Below the pieces are notes generated by a model. That model worked only from the letters and a program-made list of their open reading frames with translations. It did no database searches and was not told where the DNA came from. Shown here one piece after another: positions 44,723 through 54,576 of a DNA stretch of 64,000 nt. Origin of the DNA: Candidatus Gastranaerophilales bacterium (GTDB lineage Bacteria; Cyanobacteriota; Vampirovibrionia; Gastranaerophilales; Gastranaerophilaceae); NCBI GenBank assembly GCA_944324405.1, contig CALUWF010000001.1, positions 1 through 64,000 on the forward strand. The letters are read 5' to 3'. Each line of letters opens with the position of its first letter. Position 1 is the stretch's first letter. The position numbers were made by a program, and so were the translations under genes.

Positions 44723-46738
44723 ATGTATAAATATGCCCTTGTTCTCGTTGATGTCGCCGCCCTTGGCACAAAAACTTTCAGCTATTTAATTCCCGATGAA
44801 TTTAAAGACAAAATTAAAATCGGGCAGGCACTCAGCGTGCCATTCGGGCCAAAAAGAAAGGTAAAAGGCTATCTTGTCGGTTTTTCAAATTATCTTGAAG
44901 AGGGGATAAAAGCCAAATACATAGATGATATTTTGGAAAGCGAGCCGCTGTTTGATATAAATTACTTAAGGCTGCTTGAATGGGTCGCAAACTATTATTT
45001 TTGCGACATTGCGACGGTTTTAAAAACCGCGCTTCCGCAAAAGTTTTTTGAAAAAAACGTAAAAAATTACAGAAAGCCAAAAAAAGAAAACATTGCACTT
45101 ATAGAAGATAAGCGCCTTGAACACAAGCTCAGCCCCGAGCAGCAAAAAGTCTATGAGGAAATAAAACATGTAAATGCGCAAAACTCGCTTCTGTATGGCA
45201 TTACAGGCTCGGGCAAAACGGAGGTTTATTTTAAACTCATTGAGGACGCTATAAAAGAAAATAAAAATGTGCTTTTTTTGGCGCCTGAAATAGCTCTTGT
45301 ATCGCAGCTTACAATGCGTACAATATCTCGTTTTGGGACGGACAGCGTGGCCATTTGGCACTCTTCAATTTCAGAAGCCGAAAAGTACAAAGTCTGGCAA
45401 AAATTAAAAAACAATGAAATAAAAATCCTCTTTGGTGCGCGCTCCGCTGTTTTTGCACCGATTTCAAACCTGGGACTTATAATAATCGATGAAGAACACG
45501 ACACAAGCTACAAACAGACAATGCCAAACCCGAGATACCATGCAAAACTCGTTGCAAGAAAGCTTGCGCAGCTCTACGGAGCAAAAATAATCTCAGGCAG
45601 TGCCACCCCGGACATTGAAAGCTTTTGGGAAGCACAAAATACAAACTCGCTTTTTGAACTAAAAAACAGGTACAACAACGCCAAGCTGCCCGATGTCAGC
45701 ATAATAGATATGAAAAGCGAAAGACAGGACGGGAATTTAGGTATATTTTCGCGCACGCTTATAGAAAAAACAAAACAAACGGTTGAGCGCGGAGAACAGG
45801 TGATTTTCTTAATCAACAGACGCGGTTTTTCAACCTATACGCAATGTATGGAGTGCGGCGAGGTGCTGGAGTGTAAAAAATGTGCAATTCCTTTAATTTA
45901 CCACTCTCAGACAAACTCTTGGCGCTGCCACTACTGCGGATATGAAACAAAAATCGCAAAGTGTGAAAAATGCGGCAGCGAGGAACTTGAAAACTTCGGC
46001 ACGGGTTCTCAAAGGGTTGAAGAAATAGCAAAAAAGATATTTGAAAATTTAAGAATAGCACGCCTTGACAGCGACAGTTTAAACAAAAAAAACGAACATA
46101 TAGAAATTCTGCAAAAATTTCAACAGGGGCAAATAGACATTCTTATTGGCACCCAGATGATAGCTAAAGGACTTGATAACCCCAATGTCACTCTTGTCGG
46201 GGTGATTAATGCGGATTTGAGTTTTAATCTTCCCGACTACAGAAGCTCCGAGCGCGGATTTTCCCTTTTAACACAGGTTGCGGGGCGCTCGGGCAGAGGC
46301 GAGCACAAAGGAAAAGTCATTTTTCAAACATACAACCCCGATAATTTATTTCTGCAAAAGGCAAAAGAACAGGATTATTTAAGCTTTTTTGAAAAAGAAA
46401 AAGAATTACGCCAAGAGTACGACTATCCGCCTTATTCAAAATTAATAAGAATAATTATAAGTTCAAGCGAAAACTACATGGCCGAACATGCCGGAGTAGA
46501 AATCGCACTTCACCTTGAAAACTACATTAAAAAACTCTCGCTTGACGAAAGAATAATAACCCTTGGCCCGGTACCCTGCGTAATAGGCAAGATAAGAGGC
46601 GAATACCGCTATAATATTCTTATTAAAAACAAACTTGAACAAAAAGGGCACGATATTGTCCTTGGTTTTTTAAGGCGCATAAGCCTCAACAATAACATAA
46701 AAATGACGGTGGACGTCGATCCGAGCGACATACTATGA
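44723..46738 (+). CDS. priA: Primosomal helicase PriA
   Basis: Restarts collapsed replication forks. The 671-aa superfamily 2 helicase has motif I GITGSGKTEVYF, motif II DEEHDTSYKQ, and the zinc region with CMEC, CKKC, CHYC and CEKC. Later helicase motifs (GTQMIAKGLDNPNV, QVAGRSGRG) are intact. It begins immediately after the preceding gene and overlaps the next by ATGA. Confidence 0.96.
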   Translation: MYKYALVLVDVAALGTKTFSYLIPDEFKDKIKIGQALSVPFGPKRKVKGYLVGFSNYLEEGIKAKYIDDILESEPLFDINYLRLLEWVANYYFCDIATVLKTALPQKFFEKNVKNYRKPKKENIALIEDKRLEHKLSPEQQKVYEEIKHVNAQNSLLYGITGSGKTEVYFKLIEDAIKENKNVLFLAPEIALVSQLTMRTISRFGTDSVAIWHSSISEAEKYKVWQKLKNNEIKILFGARSAVFAPISNLGLIIIDEEHDTSYKQTMPNPRYHAKLVARKLAQLYGAKIISGSATPDIESFWEAQNTNSLFELKNRYNNAKLPDVSIIDMKSERQDGNLGIFSRTLIEKTKQTVERGEQVIFLINRRGFSTYTQCMECGEVLECKKCAIPLIYHSQTNSWRCHYCGYETKIAKCEKCGSEELENFGTGSQRVEEIAKKIFENLRIARLDSDSLNKKNEHIEILQKFQQGQIDILIGTQMIAKGLDNPNVTLVGVINADLSFNLPDYRSSERGFSLLTQVAGRSGRGEHKGKVIFQTYNPDNLFLQKAKEQDYLSFFEKEKELRQEYDYPPYSKLIRIIISSSENYMAEHAGVEIALHLENYIKKLSLDERIITLGPVPCVIGKIRGEYRYNILIKNKLEQKGHDIVLGFLRRISLNNNIKMTVDVDPSDIL

Positions 46739-49700
46739 TATTTTATTCGACAATAAATTCAAACAAAACCGATATTTTAATCGAAAAATATTTTGAACTT
46801 GTGAAATCGGGAGTTAAGCCCGAAGAAATACTTGTGCTTGTGCAGAACGGAAGAAAAAAGAAAAAATTTGTTGAAAAATTAAAAAATAAAGCCCCGGTTG
46901 GAAATATCGGGAATATTAATGTTTTTAGCTTTTTTGCCCTTGCAAGAAATTTCCTTGAAAGGAATTTTGTATCGGCCGAGAATATGATAAAAGACCCAAA
47001 CTCGCCCGTTTTTGCGCACCTGTGCGGGCTTGAGGTTTCTCAATACATTTTTAAAAACTGTATAAAAGAAATTGAATTCAAAGGTTATAATTCAAAGGTA
47101 AACCTGCTTCACCAGCTTTTAAGACGCTATTCGCTTATTGTGCAAAATGCGCTTTGCAATGATGAGATAAAAAAACGCGAGAAAATACTTAAAGAGGCTT
47201 ATGCTAAAGAAGCGCGCGATGCGATAAAACTCTATAAATTAAAAACTCTTGAATACCGTGCTTTTGACTATTTAAGGCAGGTAAATATTTTTGAATATTT
47301 GTATAAAAACATAAAAAATCCTTACCGCTACATAATTTTAGACGATGCAGACGAAATTACGCCCGCCGTTTTTGAATATTTAAAATACATCAAAAGCGAC
47401 ATAAAAGAATTTATTGTTGCTCAAGACCCGCTTGGCTCATCGCGTCTTGGATATTTAAGCGCGGCAATTGTAGATTTTGAAAAGTTCTTAGGGCAAAAAC
47501 CCCTTGATTTAAGAGAGGATAGCGAAAAATCAAAAAGAGCGTTTAAAATTTTTAATGCAGTTAAAAATAACTTGCAGCTGAGTGATGAAAATATCATTGT
47601 AAAAAGCTTTATTCGCCGGGACGAAATGATTTTTGATACCGTTGAAGAAATCAAAAAATTAATCGATAACGGCACAAAACCTTCTCAAATAGCTGTTGTA
47701 ACGCCTATAACCGATGATTATCTCCGTTTTTGTTTTAAAAAAATAAAACAAGACGTCTTTTTTCTTTCAGGCAGCGAAAAACTCAATCAAAACCCGCTTG
47801 TGGGAGCAATAATTGAAATTTTAAAGCTTGCAAATATTGATGATATGTTTTTAAGCCCTTTTATTTTAAAATCCCTTGCGCTTGAAATATTAAAACTTTC
47901 GCCGGATGAGGCAATAACGCTAACCCAAAAATACACGGAGGCAAATTACTGCCGGAAAAAATTAATAAAAGAATTTCTTTTGGAATTTGATAACGATAAG
48001 GCAAAAGACTTTTTACACTTCATTGAGGCAATAAAAAATGAACCCCTTAGCGTGCAGCTTTTTGAAATTTGCACAAAATACATCAAAAAAACACCGCAAA
48101 ATCAAAATTCTATTTTAAAGTTAAACAAACTCGCAAAGCAGATTAATGACTTTGAAGAAGTTTTTACCTCGCATTTTAAAAAATTGCAGCTCATAGAACA
48201 GCTTGAAAATACAATAATTTCAGAAAACCCGCTAAGTGAGGATGAAATTCCGGAAAGCTCAATTATCGTTGCGAGCGCACAAAAACTGATAGACAGCGAA
48301 ATAGATACAAAATACTTATTTTTGCTTGACTGCTCAAGCTCCGAACATATAAAACAAGACATAGGTATGCTCTATAACTCTTGGGTTTTTCAAAAAAGCT
48401 GGAACAAAAGCGAATTTGAACCTGATGATAATATTAAACTTACACAAGACAGAACCGCAAGAATTCTCTACAAGCTTGCTCTTTGTGCGAGTGAGAAAAT
48501 TTATATAAATTCAAGCATTTACGATACACTGGGCATTGAAAACTACGGCGGAATTGACAAATATTTTAAAAGTGCAAAAAGTTTAAATACATCTGCGCCA
48601 AAGAAAATAATCCCAAGAGATGACCAAAAACCCGTGCTTGATTACAAGTCGGGAAAAATGGCTGTAAGCGCGGTTGCAGGATCGGGCAAAACAACAATTA
48701 TGCTCGCACTTATCCTTAAATTACTTGAAGGAAGCGTTATTGAAAACATAAAAAGCGAGAATATATTCGTTTTAACTTTTATGGAATCCGCGGCAAGAAA
48801 TTTCAGAGAAAGAATTAAACAAAATTATCCCGACATGGTTGAGCTGCCCCAAATTTCAACAATCCACGGACTTGCGCTTAAAATTTTAAAAGAAAACAAC
48901 AACTACACTTTTGTAAATCTTGATAACGATTTTGAAATAACGGATGAAAACAAAAGACGCGAAATTATAGCATCGGCGGTTGTAAATGCGGGCCTTGAAT
49001 ATGATAAAACCGAACTTTACGAGCGAGCTATAAGTGATTTTAAAAATTCGTCCTGTACTGACATTAAAAAAGTCAAAAGTCCAAGCTTTAAAAGGATTTT
49101 TAGCTCATATGACGCTGTTATGAAAGAAAACAATCTGCTTGATTACGATGATCTTTTAATTTTCGCACTAAGACTGCTCAAAACCAATCGCGAAGTACGT
49201 TTACACTATCAAAACCTTGCAAAAATAATAATCGAGGACGAAGCGCAGGACTCCTCCCCAAAACAGCAAGAACTCATCACAATTTTAGGCGAAAAACACG
49301 GCAATATAATACGCTGCGGCGATGTTAACCAGGCAATAACCGCAACCTTTTCAAATTCTGACGTCAAGGGCTTCAAGAAATTTATCCGCGAGAACAAAAA
49401 TGTTGAAATGAACAAATCGCAGCGCTGCGGCGTAAAAATCATTGATTTTGCAAACAAAACAATTGATGAGGCTTTCTCTTTTGCTCCCGAAGCATTTTTA
49501 AATATTAAAATGCATCCTGTTGAAGGCAAAAACCCGTCAAACTCTGACGGCGTAGAGCTTAAACTTTTTGAAAAACAAATTGAGGAAAAGAAATTTATAG
49601 CGGAAACAATTCGAAAAATCAAAGCGCAAAACAGAGAAAAATCAATAGGAATATTGCTTCGGAGCAATTGGCAGATAACACAGTGGGCAAACTTTTTTGA

Positions 49701-50514
49701 AGAAGAAAATATAAAAGTGGAAAAAAATATAGATACACTCAACAATAATGTCGTCTTTAAGACAGTACTTGCAATTTTTAACTTTATAAACGATACAAAA
49801 AATATAAAAAATATCAAAAATACTCTTGAAGTACTTCTTGAAATGCCGCGCTACAAAAGCGAAATAGCCATTTTAAGCGAAATAGAACAAAATGATTTTA
49901 TGTCTGATAATTTTTCAAAATACTCTCTTTGGTGGGATTTAAGGTATTTTCTGCTAAAGAGTACTACAAACCCGCTTGAACTCATTTTTGAAATCGGCGA
50001 CTATTATTTTAAAAATACCCTGGAATTTGCAAATGTTTCAATGGTTTATTCAATTGCGCAAAAAATTTACCAAACCCAAAAAACATTTGAGGATATGCTT
50101 TTTAGGATGAATGAAATCGCAAACAGATTAAATAAAAGCACGAAATTTTTCACCAAAGAAGACAGCACGGCGGGTGCTGTGAGAATAATGACTCTGCACA
50201 AAGCAAAAGGCGACGAATTTGACTTTGTTTTCATTCCGGAGCTGACAAGCGAAAATATGGGTCTTAAAATTGAAGATATAAAATTAAAGAAAAATACCGA
50301 ATTTATTGAAAATCTAAAGCCCGAGCCCAAAGACGCGCAAACCCTGAAACAAGAAATCCTTGAAGAAAACTACAGACTTTTATACGTTGGCATTACAAGG
50401 GCAAAAACAAAGCTGTATTTAAGCTGTGCCAAAACATATAAAATGTACAAAAAAGAAAAATCTTATAAACCCTGTGAAATTTTTGTCAAGGAGGGCTCAT
50501 ATGAACACATTTAG
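46735..50514 (+). CDS. Double UvrD-like helicase (inactive N-half, active C-half), AddAB/RecBCD-like
   Basis: A 1259-aa superfamily 1 helicase. The C-terminal half has a full set of motifs: I AGSGKTT (648-654, Lys652), II EDEAQD (834-839), III CGDVNQAI, IV ILLRSNWQ, V MTLHKAKGDEFD and VI YRLLYVGITRAK. The N-terminal half looks like a second, decayed copy: SNKT (9-12) at the P-loop position, LDDADEI (203-207) at motif II, AQDPLG at motif III. Paired active and inactive helicases are typical of AddAB and RecBCD, but here they appear fused in one chain. The nuclease is a separate overlapping gene downstream. Confidence 0.85.
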   Translation: MIFYSTINSNKTDILIEKYFELVKSGVKPEEILVLVQNGRKKKKFVEKLKNKAPVGNIGNINVFSFFALARNFLERNFVSAENMIKDPNSPVFAHLCGLEVSQYIFKNCIKEIEFKGYNSKVNLLHQLLRRYSLIVQNALCNDEIKKREKILKEAYAKEARDAIKLYKLKTLEYRAFDYLRQVNIFEYLYKNIKNPYRYIILDDADEITPAVFEYLKYIKSDIKEFIVAQDPLGSSRLGYLSAAIVDFEKFLGQKPLDLREDSEKSKRAFKIFNAVKNNLQLSDENIIVKSFIRRDEMIFDTVEEIKKLIDNGTKPSQIAVVTPITDDYLRFCFKKIKQDVFFLSGSEKLNQNPLVGAIIEILKLANIDDMFLSPFILKSLALEILKLSPDEAITLTQKYTEANYCRKKLIKEFLLEFDNDKAKDFLHFIEAIKNEPLSVQLFEICTKYIKKTPQNQNSILKLNKLAKQINDFEEVFTSHFKKLQLIEQLENTIISENPLSEDEIPESSIIVASAQKLIDSEIDTKYLFLLDCSSSEHIKQDIGMLYNSWVFQKSWNKSEFEPDDNIKLTQDRTARILYKLALCASEKIYINSSIYDTLGIENYGGIDKYFKSAKSLNTSAPKKIIPRDDQKPVLDYKSGKMAVSAVAGSGKTTIMLALILKLLEGSVIENIKSENIFVLTFMESAARNFRERIKQNYPDMVELPQISTIHGLALKILKENNNYTFVNLDNDFEITDENKRREIIASAVVNAGLEYDKTELYERAISDFKNSSCTDIKKVKSPSFKRIFSSYDAVMKENNLLDYDDLLIFALRLLKTNREVRLHYQNLAKIIIEDEAQDSSPKQQELITILGEKHGNIIRCGDVNQAITATFSNSDVKGFKKFIRENKNVEMNKSQRCGVKIIDFANKTIDEAFSFAPEAFLNIKMHPVEGKNPSNSDGVELKLFEKQIEEKKFIAETIRKIKAQNREKSIGILLRSNWQITQWANFFEEENIKVEKNIDTLNNNVVFKTVLAIFNFINDTKNIKNIKNTLEVLLEMPRYKSEIAILSEIEQNDFMSDNFSKYSLWWDLRYFLLKSTTNPLELIFEIGDYYFKNTLEFANVSMVYSIAQKIYQTQKTFEDMLFRMNEIANRLNKSTKFFTKEDSTAGAVRIMTLHKAKGDEFDFVFIPELTSENMGLKIEDIKLKKNTEFIENLKPEPKDAQTLKQEILEENYRLLYVGITRAKTKLYLSCAKTYKMYKKEKSYKPCEIFVKEGSYEHI

Positions 50515-51139
50515 TGTAAACACTCTTAAATCACTGGATGGAAACACGGACGAATTTATAAATAAATACATTTTAAAACTTGATTTTCTAAACGCAAAAA
50601 ATCAAAGCACCCGCCGCGGCGAAAGGCTGCACGGTATGATTTCATACTATATTCGCGGTTTTGATATTGAAAAAATAAAAAATGCAATGGCAAGCGATGA
50701 AAAAGAAATCCTTGAAAAAACTCTTTCACTTGAAATTTTTAAAAACAGGGCCAATTTTATAAAATCAGAAGAACCTTTTCTTGTAAAATGCAGCTCCTAT
50801 AATACCAATGGCACCACGGCACAAAAAACACAACAGCATACCGGCGCGAATTTTAATTTTTATTTAACCGGAAGATTTGACGCGATATATTTTGATAAAG
50901 GCGAATATATAATTTACGATTGGAAGTCAAAAAACATCCCGAAAGACCCGGAAAACGACTTGCAAAGCGTAGTTTACCTTTATTGCGGCTCAAAAATTTT
51001 CTCCGCAAAAAATATTTCAATATGCTATCTTTCGCTTGAAAAAGGTCAAAGTACAAAAGTGCATTTTAGTGATGAAAAGCTTTATTTTGAAAGAATTTTA
51101 AACATAATTAAAAAATTGCCGTCAAAATACTTAACTTAG
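50501..51139 (+). CDS. RecB/Cas4-type PD-(D/E)XK nuclease
   Basis: A 212-aa nuclease. Motifs are in the right order: RRGERLHG with His44, LTGRFDAI with Asp127, YDWKSKN (Asp140-x-Lys142) and QSVVYLY (Gln155, Tyr159). No iron-sulfur cysteine set is visible. ATG 50501 is chosen because AAGGAGGG lies five bases upstream; it overlaps the helicase end by 14 bases. Together they would form an end-resection helicase-nuclease. It converges on map with a 9-base overlap. Confidence 0.85.
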   Translation: MNTFSVNTLKSLDGNTDEFINKYILKLDFLNAKNQSTRRGERLHGMISYYIRGFDIEKIKNAMASDEKEILEKTLSLEIFKNRANFIKSEEPFLVKCSSYNTNGTTAQKTQQHTGANFNFYLTGRFDAIYFDKGEYIIYDWKSKNIPKDPENDLQSVVYLYCGSKIFSAKNISICYLSLEKGQSTKVHFSDEKLYFERILNIIKKLPSKYLT

Positions 51140-51880
51140 CTTTGTTAAAATTTCAGGCCCGTCCTCACCCACGCAAACAGTGTGTTCAAAATGTGCAGAC
51201 GCTTTATTATCAGCCGTCACAACAGTCCAATTGTCTTCAAGGACATATACATCATCTGTTCCAAGGTTTAACATCGGCTCAATTGCAATTGTCATGCCTT
51301 CTTTAAGCACTAACTTATTTCCGGTGCGATAGTTAAACACAAAAGGATCTTCATGCATATTTCTGCCCACACCATGCCCGCCATACTGACGTACAATTCC
51401 AAGACCCTTTGAAAGCGCAACATCCTCAACCGCAGCAGAGGCTTCTTCGAGCAAATTGCCGCTAATCATCCTTGAAATCCCCGCCATCAGAGCTTTTTCG
51501 GTTGTTTCAAGCAGCATTTTTTTATCATCCGAAATTTCACCCACCGGATATGTCCAGGCACTATCACCCACAAGTCCGCGATATGTGGCTCCGACGTCAA
51601 TTGAAATTATATCGCCCGCATGAAGAATAACATCTTTTGAAGGGATACCGTGCACCACCTGCTCATTAACCGATGTACAGATAGAAGCGGGAAAGCCGTT
51701 ATAATTAAGAAAAGTAGGTATTGCTTTATTATCCTTAATTATTTTTGTTGCAATTTTATCAAGCTCATAAGTTGAAATACCTTCGCACACGGCCTTTTTC
51801 ATTTCCTGATGCACAAGCGCAACAATTGAACCTGCATGGCGCATAAGTTTTAATTCTTCACGGGATTTTCTTTTAATCAA
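51131..51880 (-). CDS. map: Methionine aminopeptidase, type I
   Basis: Removes the initiator methionine. The 249-aa enzyme shows its five metal ligands: Asp in SIDVGA, Asp in VGDSAW, His in GGHGVGR, Glu in AIEPM and Glu in HFEHTV. It has no N-terminal zinc extension. It lies after adk in the common secY-adk-map order and is the last gene of that leftward operon here. Confidence 0.96.
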   Translation of the reverse strand: MIKRKSREELKLMRHAGSIVALVHQEMKKAVCEGISTYELDKIATKIIKDNKAIPTFLNYNGFPASICTSVNEQVVHGIPSKDVILHAGDIISIDVGATYRGLVGDSAWTYPVGEISDDKKMLLETTEKALMAGISRMISGNLLEEASAAVEDVALSKGLGIVRQYGGHGVGRNMHEDPFVFNYRTGNKLVLKEGMTIAIEPMLNLGTDDVYVLEDNWTVVTADNKASAHFEHTVCVGEDGPEILTKLS

Positions 51881-51889
51881 TTTATTTAC

Positions 51890-52561
51890 CTACTCATCTT
51901 CATCAAAAATTACGTTTTTAAGATTTTGCCAGACATCACTAATGGGTGCATCTGCGTTTATTTCTTCCAAAATGCCTTCATCTTCAAAGTAATTTAAAAG
52001 CGGCTTTGTTTGTTTCTCATAAGTTTCAAATCTTGCACGCGCCGTTTCCTCGTTGTCGTCCTTTCTCTGAACAAGCTGTGTATCGCAAATATCGCAGTAA
52101 TTCATAATTTTAGGCGGGGAGCTTATAAGATTATATATCATGCCGCATTTAGGGCAAGAACGCCTGTTTACAAGCCTTTGAATTAAAACATCGTTATTTA
52201 TATCAAAATAAATTGCAACCGCGTCATCTTTCAAATTGAAAGATGTTACTTCGGATAAAATATCCTTTAGTGCATCCGCCTGTTCCACTGAGCGCGGAAA
52301 ACCGTCCAGAATAAAGCCTTGTTTGCAATCATCCCTTTTTACGCGATCTTTAATGACGCTCTCAACCACTTCTATAGGTACAAGAAGCCCTTTGTCTATA
52401 TATTTTTTCGCTTCCGCACCCAAGGGTGTGTTATCCTGAATATTTTTCCTTAAAAGCGAGCCGGTATCAATATGCGGAATGTCAAGCTTTTGAGATAATC
52501 TTGCAGTCTGAGTACCCTTTCCGCACCCGGGAGGTCCTAAAAAGATAAAGACTTTTTTCAT
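51890..52561 (-). CDS. adk: Adenylate kinase, zinc-lid form
   Basis: Interconverts AMP, ADP and ATP. The 223-aa protein has the P-loop GPPGCGKGT and the AMP-binding GFPRSVEQADAL. The lid carries CPKC and CDIC, a four-Cys structural zinc site typical of Gram-positive-type long Adk. AAAGGAT precedes the ATG. It sits between secY and map. Confidence 0.96.
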   Translation of the reverse strand: MKKVFIFLGPPGCGKGTQTARLSQKLDIPHIDTGSLLRKNIQDNTPLGAEAKKYIDKGLLVPIEVVESVIKDRVKRDDCKQGFILDGFPRSVEQADALKDILSEVTSFNLKDDAVAIYFDINNDVLIQRLVNRRSCPKCGMIYNLISSPPKIMNYCDICDTQLVQRKDDNEETARARFETYEKQTKPLLNYFEDEGILEEINADAPISDVWQNLKNVIFDEDE

Positions 52562-52573
52562 ATTATCTATCCT

Positions 52574-53914
52574 TTACTGTTGCAAAAAACTTTCGTAATT
52601 TTTTGCCAGCATATGCGTTTTGATTTGATTAATAAAATCAAGCGCAACGCCGACCATAATTATAAGCGATGTAGCGCCAAGCCCTTGCAAGGTGGTAATG
52701 TTTGTAATTTTACTTGCAATTGTCGGTATAAGCGCAATTATACCGAGCGATATCGCTCCAATAAATATTGTTCTGCTCAAAATTTCATCAAGCTTATCCG
52801 CGGTCGGTTTACCGGGCTTAACACCGGGGATTGCGGAGCCGTACTTTTTAAGGTTATTTGCAATTTCCTTAGGCTGCATAGAGGGAATAATTGAAGCGTA
52901 AAAGAAAGTAAGCGCCACAATTAAAAGGAAATAAATCACATAATAACTTATTGACGACGGGCTTAAAAAGAGGCTCATCTGTTCAAGTACGTTTTTCACA
53001 ATACCGTCAGGCAGCTTCATTTGCTGAACAAAGCTCAATATGGTTGCGGGGAACAAAAGAATTGCAACCGCAAAGATGATAGGCATAACGCCGCCGGGAT
53101 TGAGTTTAAAAGGAATATTCGTATTTGCGCCGCCATAAACTTTATTGCCGACCTGACGTCTGGCGCTTACAATCGGCACTTTTCTGACAGCGTCATGGAA
53201 TACGATAATAAATATAATTGTTGCGACAAATATTAAAAGCAGACCCAAAAGACCCAATTGCAGAGCCGTATCTTGCGATACAAGCGTTGCAGTCCTTGAA
53301 GCATAAAGCGGAATACCCGAAATGATACCTATAAAGATAATGAGCGAACCGCCGTTGCCGACACCTTTTTCGGTTATTAACTCGGCAAGCCACATTACAA
53401 AAACAGAGCCCGCCGTAAGTGCCGCCATGGATCCTATGAAAAATAGAGGAGTGCTCACTGTATGAATAATTGAATTCGGGAGTTTTGTAAGTATTGTTAC
53501 AAAAACAAAAGACTGAAACAGCGCAAGGATAACCGTAAATTGCCTTGTAAGCTGCTGAATTTTGCGTCTTCCCGCTTCTCCTTCTTCTTTTTGAAGCTTT
53601 TCAAGATAGGGAATAATTACGGCCAAAAGCTGCATGATAATTGACGCCGTGATGTAGGGGCCGATACCAAGCGCAAAGATTGAAACCTTGCCAAGCGCCC
53701 CGCCCGAAAACAGGTCTAAAAATCCTATCATATTGTTTCCGGCTGCCATAGCCTGAAAAACTTCATTATTGATTCCGTAAATCGGTAACTGTGTACCAAA
53801 CCTGAACAAAGCGATTATAGCAAAAGTAAAAATCAACTTTTGCTTTAAACCGCTTGCTCTTAAGTTTGCCATTAAACTATCCAGCATCTGCCGGTTGTTT
53901 ATTTGTTGTTGCAT
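52574..53914 (-). CDS. secY: Protein translocase subunit SecY
   Basis: Central channel of the Sec translocon. The 446-aa protein has ten predicted membrane helices and recognisable parts: the plug region with GGALGKVSIFALGIGPYITASI, ITEKGVGNGGSLIIF, and the cytoplasmic loop NTNIPFKLNPGGVMP. Its start overlaps the end of rplO by 1 base. Confidence 0.97.
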   Translation of the reverse strand: MQQQINNRQMLDSLMANLRASGLKQKLIFTFAIIALFRFGTQLPIYGINNEVFQAMAAGNNMIGFLDLFSGGALGKVSIFALGIGPYITASIIMQLLAVIIPYLEKLQKEEGEAGRRKIQQLTRQFTVILALFQSFVFVTILTKLPNSIIHTVSTPLFFIGSMAALTAGSVFVMWLAELITEKGVGNGGSLIIFIGIISGIPLYASRTATLVSQDTALQLGLLGLLLIFVATIIFIIVFHDAVRKVPIVSARRQVGNKVYGGANTNIPFKLNPGGVMPIIFAVAILLFPATILSFVQQMKLPDGIVKNVLEQMSLFLSPSSISYYVIYFLLIVALTFFYASIIPSMQPKEIANNLKKYGSAIPGVKPGKPTADKLDEILSRTIFIGAISLGIIALIPTIASKITNITTLQGLGATSLIIMVGVALDFINQIKTHMLAKNYESFLQQ

Positions 53915-54357
53915 TAAACTAATTCAACCTTTCCGCCTGCTTTTTCAATTTTTTCTTTTGCCGATGGTGTAACGTAAGTAGCTTTTACACTAACAGCTTT
54001 TTTAACTTCGCCGTTACCCAACACACGCAACACAACGCAAGAAGGGTGAGCTTTTTTATTTTCAATTAAATAAGTTAAATCAACGCTGTCAACGTCAAGC
54101 TCATTTAAGTCACTTACGTTAATTTCAGCCGTTTTTAGCGCAAATCTGTTTTTGAAGCCTTTTAATTTAGGCATTTGACGGTATGAGGGCATTTGTCCGC
54201 CTTCAAAGCCGCGTTTTGCGCTTCTTCCAGACCTTTGGCCTTCACCGTTGTGACCGCGGCAAGATGTTTTACCATGACCTGAAGAGCGGCCCCTGCCTAC
54301 TCTTTTAGATTTTGATACCGAACCCTCTGCCGGCTTTAAATCTTCTAATGTTATCAT
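53914..54357 (-). CDS. rplO: 50S ribosomal protein L15
   Basis: 147 aa. The GRGRSSGHGKTSCRGHNGEGQRSG region is the L15 signature and contacts 23S rRNA; the C-terminal VKATYVTPSAKEKIEKAGG is also typical. Gene order rpmD-rplO-secY is the standard spc operon. Confidence 0.97.
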   Translation of the reverse strand: MITLEDLKPAEGSVSKSKRVGRGRSSGHGKTSCRGHNGEGQRSGRSAKRGFEGGQMPSYRQMPKLKGFKNRFALKTAEINVSDLNELDVDSVDLTYLIENKKAHPSCVVLRVLGNGEVKKAVSVKATYVTPSAKEKIEKAGGKVELV

Positions 54358-54373
54358 TATATACCTTTACTTT

Positions 54374-54562
54374 CTATTCTACTACCTGTACCAAGTGGGG
54401 GATTTTATTTACCATGCCCATAATTGTAGCTGAGGGCAGGTGTTCAACGATTTGATTTGTTTTTGTAAGCCCGAGCGCACGAACAATTTTGATATGTTTT
54501 TCGGGTGCGCCGATTGTGCTTTTAACCAATTTTATTTTTACTTTTTCTTCTTTTTTAGCCAT
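54374..54562 (-). CDS. rpmD: 50S ribosomal protein L30
   Basis: 62 aa. VKIKLVKSTIGAPEKHIKIV, then ALGLTKTNQIVEH, is the L30 core. It lies between rpsE and rplO as expected. Confidence 0.96.
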   Translation of the reverse strand: MAKKEEKVKIKLVKSTIGAPEKHIKIVRALGLTKTNQIVEHLPSATIMGMVNKIPHLVQVVE

Positions 54563-54576
54563 TTTTTACCTGCTTC

